Shown: positions 60,333-64,000 of the stretch, piece after piece | Numbering within the stretch: position 1 is the stretch's first letter | How the letters are laid out: every line of letters begins with the position of its first letter | Origin: Apium graveolens | Taxonomy: Eukaryota > Streptophyta > Magnoliopsida > Apiales > Apiaceae | Reading direction: 5' to 3' | Assembly: GCF_009905375.1 (NCBI RefSeq) | Contig: NC_133655.1 | Location: 166,370,588-166,434,587, forward strand | DNA: 64,000 nucleotides | Notes under the pieces: model-generated | Told to the model about the DNA's origin: nothing | Databases searched by the model: none | The model's input: only the letters and a program-made list of their open reading frames with translations | Translations under genes and position numbers: made by a program

Positions 60333-60626
60333 GGCTATTTTCACATCTTGCTCATTAAATTCAGTCCGTTGTCCTCCAACTAAGCAAGTCACCACCAGAG
60401 ACACTGAATTGTCATTCATCACAGTCCTTACCACAGCTGTAGTCCAAAACTCATACAACACATCCAGGTACAACACTGGATTAACAGTCAAGGCTCTTGC
60501 AATGTAAGATTCAGACAAGAATTTCACAAACCCCTTGAAACTATCAGGGGCTTGGTTAGCATCAATAAAAACCAAATAGTTTGTTCCTTTCTCTGGGATA
60601 GTTGCTCTAACATTGTTTTGTGCCAT
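60333..60626 (-). pseudogene. C1 env-like protein, N-terminal part
   Basis: Start ATG at 60626 (MAQNNVRATIPEKGTNYLVF). The segment FVKFLSESYIARALTVNPVL then YEFWTTAVVRTV is the recurrent N-terminal signature of plant retrotransposon env-like ORFs, with a conserved ALT...FW pattern. The frame reaches the solo LTR (ALGV at about 60330) and resumes at 56851; the 3476-bp insertion plus TSD shifts coordinates so that frames match. Confidence 0.8.
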
Positions 60627-61504
60627 TGTTGAATAGTGAGTGTGAATGGTTAAGAATAATTTTTAAGAAAGGAGTAAAAACGAGAGAGAAATTGATTTTG
60701 GACTTGAAGCTAGCTCACTTTAGATCTCGAAAGTTGTAAGTAAGTATATGTATCGAGAAGTGTCGGTATTTATAGTAAAACCTAATGACTTATCGAGAAC
60801 TCAAAAATAGACGTTTGAAATATGTCTATCGAGAAGTCATTTTGAGAAATGAAAAACATATCGAGAAGTCATTTTATATTACTCTTATAGAGTACTAAAA
60901 ATTGACTTATCGAGATGTCAAACAAATACCCAGTTTGTCCAAATTGGACTAAAAAATTTCTAATTTTTATTTGAATAAATTCAACATAAAATCAAAATAT
61001 TTTTGCCAAAGGTATTTTACTAGAATAATTTATTGGAGAAAATTATTTCAGTTTTTAGTTATTGATAAGTCTAAAAGTAATACTTGTAGAGAACTCTATA
61101 AGTAACACTTGTAGAGAACTCTATAGTGACTTATCGATAAGTCATAATAATGCTTGTCGAGAAGTCACTCGAGAAGTCAGTAAATTGACTTGTCGAGGAC
61201 TCATTCGAGAAGTCTTAAAATGGCTTGTCGACAAGTCAATTAGACTTATCAAGAACTCAGTTCTCTATATTTTCCTGAATAATTTTAATTCTGCCTTGTG
61301 ATAATTTTACATATTAAAAATGCAAATTACAGTTTCGCAGTTTACTTAGAATTTGAAAAATTCCAAGTTGAATTTTTATTTCGAGGAATAAATATGCAGA
61401 GATTTCTGAAATATTTATACTTCATCTTTCAGTTACTTTCCAATAAAATCAAATTGATTTAGATTTACTGGATATTAATCTGCTGCAACACACTAGCTGA
61501 GTTC
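60627..61504. repeat. C1 spacer with palindromic repeats
   Basis: Non-coding DNA between RNase H and the env-like start, with many copies of (T)GACTTATCGAGA and TCGAGAAGTCA. It includes a perfect 18-bp palindrome, TGACTTATCGATAAGTCA (61127-61144). The words resemble the cluster in the C1 LTR (37985-38460). Confidence 0.75.
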
Positions 61505-62161
61505 TTGCCTTATGATGAAGAATTTAACATTCCCATTTCACCTATTAGTCTAGTGAAAGTAGTTTCATCCAAAGGTTTAGTAAAAATGTTAGCTAGTTGT
61601 TTTTCTGTTGGAACAAAAATGAGCTCAATGGTACCATATTGCAGCATGTTCTCTAATAAAATGGTACCTTACATCAATGTGCTTTGTTCTAGAATGATTA
61701 ACTAGATTAGCCACTATAGATATAACACTAGTATTGTCACACATAATGGGAATTTTGTGTAACAGGCCATAGTCCATTAGTTGATTTCTAATCCAAAGCA
61801 CTTGAGCACAACAACTTCCAGCAGCTATGTATTCAGCTTCAGCTATGGAAGTTGACACAGATTGTTGTTTCTTGCTATGGTAGGATACAAGTCTTTGTCC
61901 AAGAAACTGATAGCTTCCACTAGTACTCTTTCTGTCCACCCTGCATCCAGCAAAATCTGCATTTATGTAACCAACAGCTTCAAAACCAGTTCCCTTAGGA
62001 TACCATAATCCCAAGTTAGGAGTTCCCTTCAAATATCTAAAAATCCTTTTAACAGCCATCAAATGTGATTCTTTTGGATTGGCTTGAAATCTTGCACAAA
62101 GACATGTTACAAACATTATGTCTAGTCTACTTGCAGTCAAGTAAAGCAATGATCCAATCAT
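61505..62161 (-). pseudogene. C1 RT C-terminus and RNase H
   Basis: Copia blocks: [76 protein letters not shown], and after a frameshift near 61640 the end QLANIFTKPLDE. In the GYxDADFAG motif the first aspartate, probably a catalytic residue, is asparagine (GYINADFAG). The frame differs from the upstream RT block by a frameshift at about 62158. Confidence 0.86.
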
Positions 62162-62969
62162 CCTCTATAACCTGAAATGTCTACACTCTTGCCTTTCCTG
62201 TCTTCATCCAACTTTGTTGTAGTAGACATTGGTGTAGAAGCAGGTGAACAATCAACCATACCAAACTTCTTTAGTAAATCCTTGACATACTTAGTTTGGC
62301 TGATGAAGATTCCATCATTTCTATGACTAACTTGAAGTCCAAGAAAATAACTTAATTCTCCCATCATGCTCATTGCATATTCACTCTGCATGAGCTTAGA
62401 GAATTTTTGGCACAACTTCTCATTTGTAGATCCAAATATAATGTCATCTACATATATCTGGACTAGAATCATGTTATTACCATGGTTTTTGTAGAAGAGA
62501 GTTTTGTCTATTGTACCTCTAGTAAAACCATGTTTAAGCATAAATTCTGACAATGTATCATACCAAGCTCTAGGTGTCTGCTTTAATCCATATAGAGCCT
62601 TGAGTAGTTTATACACAAAGTTTGTAAATTCAGGATCTTCAAAGCCAGGTGGCTGTTGCACATACACTTCTTCTTCTAGCTCACCATTTAGGAAGGCACT
62701 TTTCACATCCATTTGATACACATTGAAATTTTAGTGTGTAGCAAATGCTAGAAAAATCCTTATTGCTTCAAGTTTTGCAACTGGAGCAAAAGTTTCATCA
62801 TAATCAATTCCTTCTTCCTGTTAGTAGCCTTTTGCAACCAACCTTGCTTTGTTCTTGGGACCACACCATTTTCATCCATCTTCTTTGGTGCAGTAACTAA
62901 CTCCCAAACTTTGTTTCTTTCAAACTGATTGAGGTCTTCTTGCATAGCAGATATCCAATCAGGGTTCAT
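62158..62969 (-). pseudogene. C1 reverse transcriptase
   Basis: The Copia RT core at 62721-62158 is open: [44 protein letters not shown], an intact [11 protein letters not shown] active site (about 62454) and [20 protein letters not shown]. The N-terminal part (62969-62760: ISAMQEDLNQFERNKVWELV) is in another frame, with frameshifts between about 62880 and 62720 and a stop in the spacer. Confidence 0.88.
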
Positions 62970-63122
62970 CAGAGCTTCTTCAGTTTTCTTGGCCTCAACT
63001 TGAGATAGAAAGCATGCATGTGGGCACTCATTAGCATTTGCACTCCTAGTCCTTACACCAGCATTATGATCACCAATTATTGCATTAGAATTGTGACTCC
63101 TATCCTATTTTCTGGTGTGAGT
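62970..63122 (-). other. C1 integrase-RT linker region
   Basis: Decayed coding sequence between the acidic integrase tail and the RT start. No separate feature recognised. Confidence 0.4.
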
Positions 63123-63989
63123 TTATTGACTAGTGCCTTCATCATTTTCTTCATTGTTGGTATGATCTTTAGATTCTTCTTTTCTTTCTCCCCCTGAGTT
63201 TGTACTATCAAAATCAGGTGTTTGAGATGATCTTCCATTTCTTTGATTCTCTTGTCCTATAGATTCTTCATTTATCATCTGTTGTGCATTGACTTCATCT
63301 TCACCATCAGAATCACTATCAATGTTGAGGTTTTCAAATACAAGGGCTTCCGCTTCATTTTCATCAAGGCATTCCAAGCATGTACACTTATCATCATCAA
63401 AAGTCACATATGTGCTTTCCATAATATTCTTTTGATCTATCACATAGGCCTTGTAGGCAGTTCTTTCCGATAAATATCGTTGAAAAATTTCATCAAAAAC
63501 TTTTGAGTCAAATTTTCCCACATATTCAGAGTTGTCTTACAAAATGTAACACTTACTTCCAAATACATGAAGATGCTTTACAGTAGGATTTCTCTTAAAC
63601 ATGATTGAGTAAGGTGATTTTCCATGTGCCTTGATGATGAGGTATTTGTTCTGAGTGTAACATGCAGTGTCAACAGCCTCTTCCCAGAAACTTGTTGGCA
63701 ACTTGGCATCTTGCAGCATTGTTCTAGCAGCTTCAACTAATGTTCTGTTCTTTCTATCAACTACACCATTTTGTTGAGGTGTTCTAGCAGCTGAGAATTC
63801 TTGAACAATTCCCTTGCTTTTGCAAAATTCATTCAATATTGCATTTCTGAATTCTGTTCCATTATCACATCTCAATCTTTTTACACAATTGTGATCTCCA
63901 ACTTTTTTTTCTATCTTCTTGATGTGCTCAATTATGATGTGTGGAGTTTCATCTTTAGAGTGCATGAACTTTACCCGGGTGTATCTTGA
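63123..63989 (-). pseudogene. C1 integrase (core and C-terminal linker, stop inside)
   Basis: Copia integrase continuing past the window edge. The core shows RLRCDNGTEFRNAILNEFCK, RTPQQNGVVDRKNRTLVEAA, MLQDAKLPTSFWEEAV and HVFGSKCYIL. The catalytic glutamate normally found in VVERKNRTL is aspartate here (GAT, about 63755). An in-frame TAA at 63537-63539 separates the core from the acidic linker (63521-63123), which ends SSQTPDFDSTNSGGE. This linker is longer and more acidic than a typical Copia one, as in Sireviruses. Confidence 0.87.
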
Positions 63990-64000
63990 GAAATCATCCA

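Larger units (their letters stand above)
37399..64000 (-). mobile_element. Ty1/Copia Sirevirus-like element (C1), continues beyond window
   Basis: Order on the minus strand: integrase (63989-63123), RT-RNase H (62969-61505), a palindrome-rich spacer (61500-60627), an env-like gene (60626 to 38880, interrupted), PPT (38733-38720), 3' LTR (38719-37399). A Copia pol with a long extra ORF between RNase H and the 3' LTR is the Sirevirus arrangement. Two Gypsy-derived insertions lie in the env-like gene (40676-54632 and 56857-60327). The 5' LTR, PBS, gag and protease are outside the window. The coding parts have stops and frameshifts. Confidence 0.88.

Overview
The window looks like nuclear DNA of a flowering plant, most likely a eudicot: AT-rich intergenic sequence, one intron-containing gene with GT-AG introns, and long stacks of nested LTR retrotransposons of plant lineages (chromodomain Ty3/Gypsy of Tekay/Del type, and a Ty1/Copia Sirevirus with an envelope-like gene). 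Species cannot be named from the sequence. No bacterial-type genes, tRNA, rRNA or CRISPR features were seen.

Left stack (1-25,500). After the end of an LTR (1-712) sitting in a Copia relic (713-1100) comes a four-level nest, each level supported by target-site duplications (TSDs). A tRNA-derived SINE (1799-25496, 13-bp TSD) is split by Gypsy element G2 (1845-25310, minus, TSD ATTAT). G2's 3' LTR is split by a solo LTR (2258-16796, imperfect TSD GTAAC/ATAAC). The solo LTR is split by Gypsy element G1 (3013-14030, minus, TSD ACTGG). G1 keeps its PBS, a broken gag-pol and an intact extra ORF between PBS and gag. G1 and G2 each carry one large internal deletion with short microhomology at the junction.

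Middle (25,500-34,450). A 1034-bp non-autonomous hAT element (25803-26836, perfect 8-bp TSD) precedes the only host gene recognised. This gene is on the plus strand and has a probable 5' UTR exon with a 12-codon uORF, a 5' UTR intron, and eight coding exons (29049-34060) giving an 812-residue KH protein. It resembles splicing factor SF1/branchpoint-binding protein but has a diverged RNA-binding loop and a long Pro/Ser/Gln-rich tail.

Right stack (34,450-64,000). A second kind of SINE (34465-34610, 10-bp TSD), a terminal-inverted-repeat element (about 35021-36135) carrying another copy of the first SINE family, and an LTR fragment (about 36300-37135) lead to a Sirevirus-like Copia element on the minus strand (37399 to beyond the window). 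Its 3' LTR, PPT, env-like gene, RT-RNase H and integrase are present. The env-like gene is split twice: by Gypsy element G3 (40676-54632, plus, TSD AGTGA) and by a solo LTR (56857-60327, TSD CCCAA).

G3 has two near-identical 4.2-kb LTRs with an intact PBS and PPT but a coding interior full of stops. An extra RNase H-integrase fragment lies ahead of its gag. This suggests a defective element that recently moved using proteins supplied by others.
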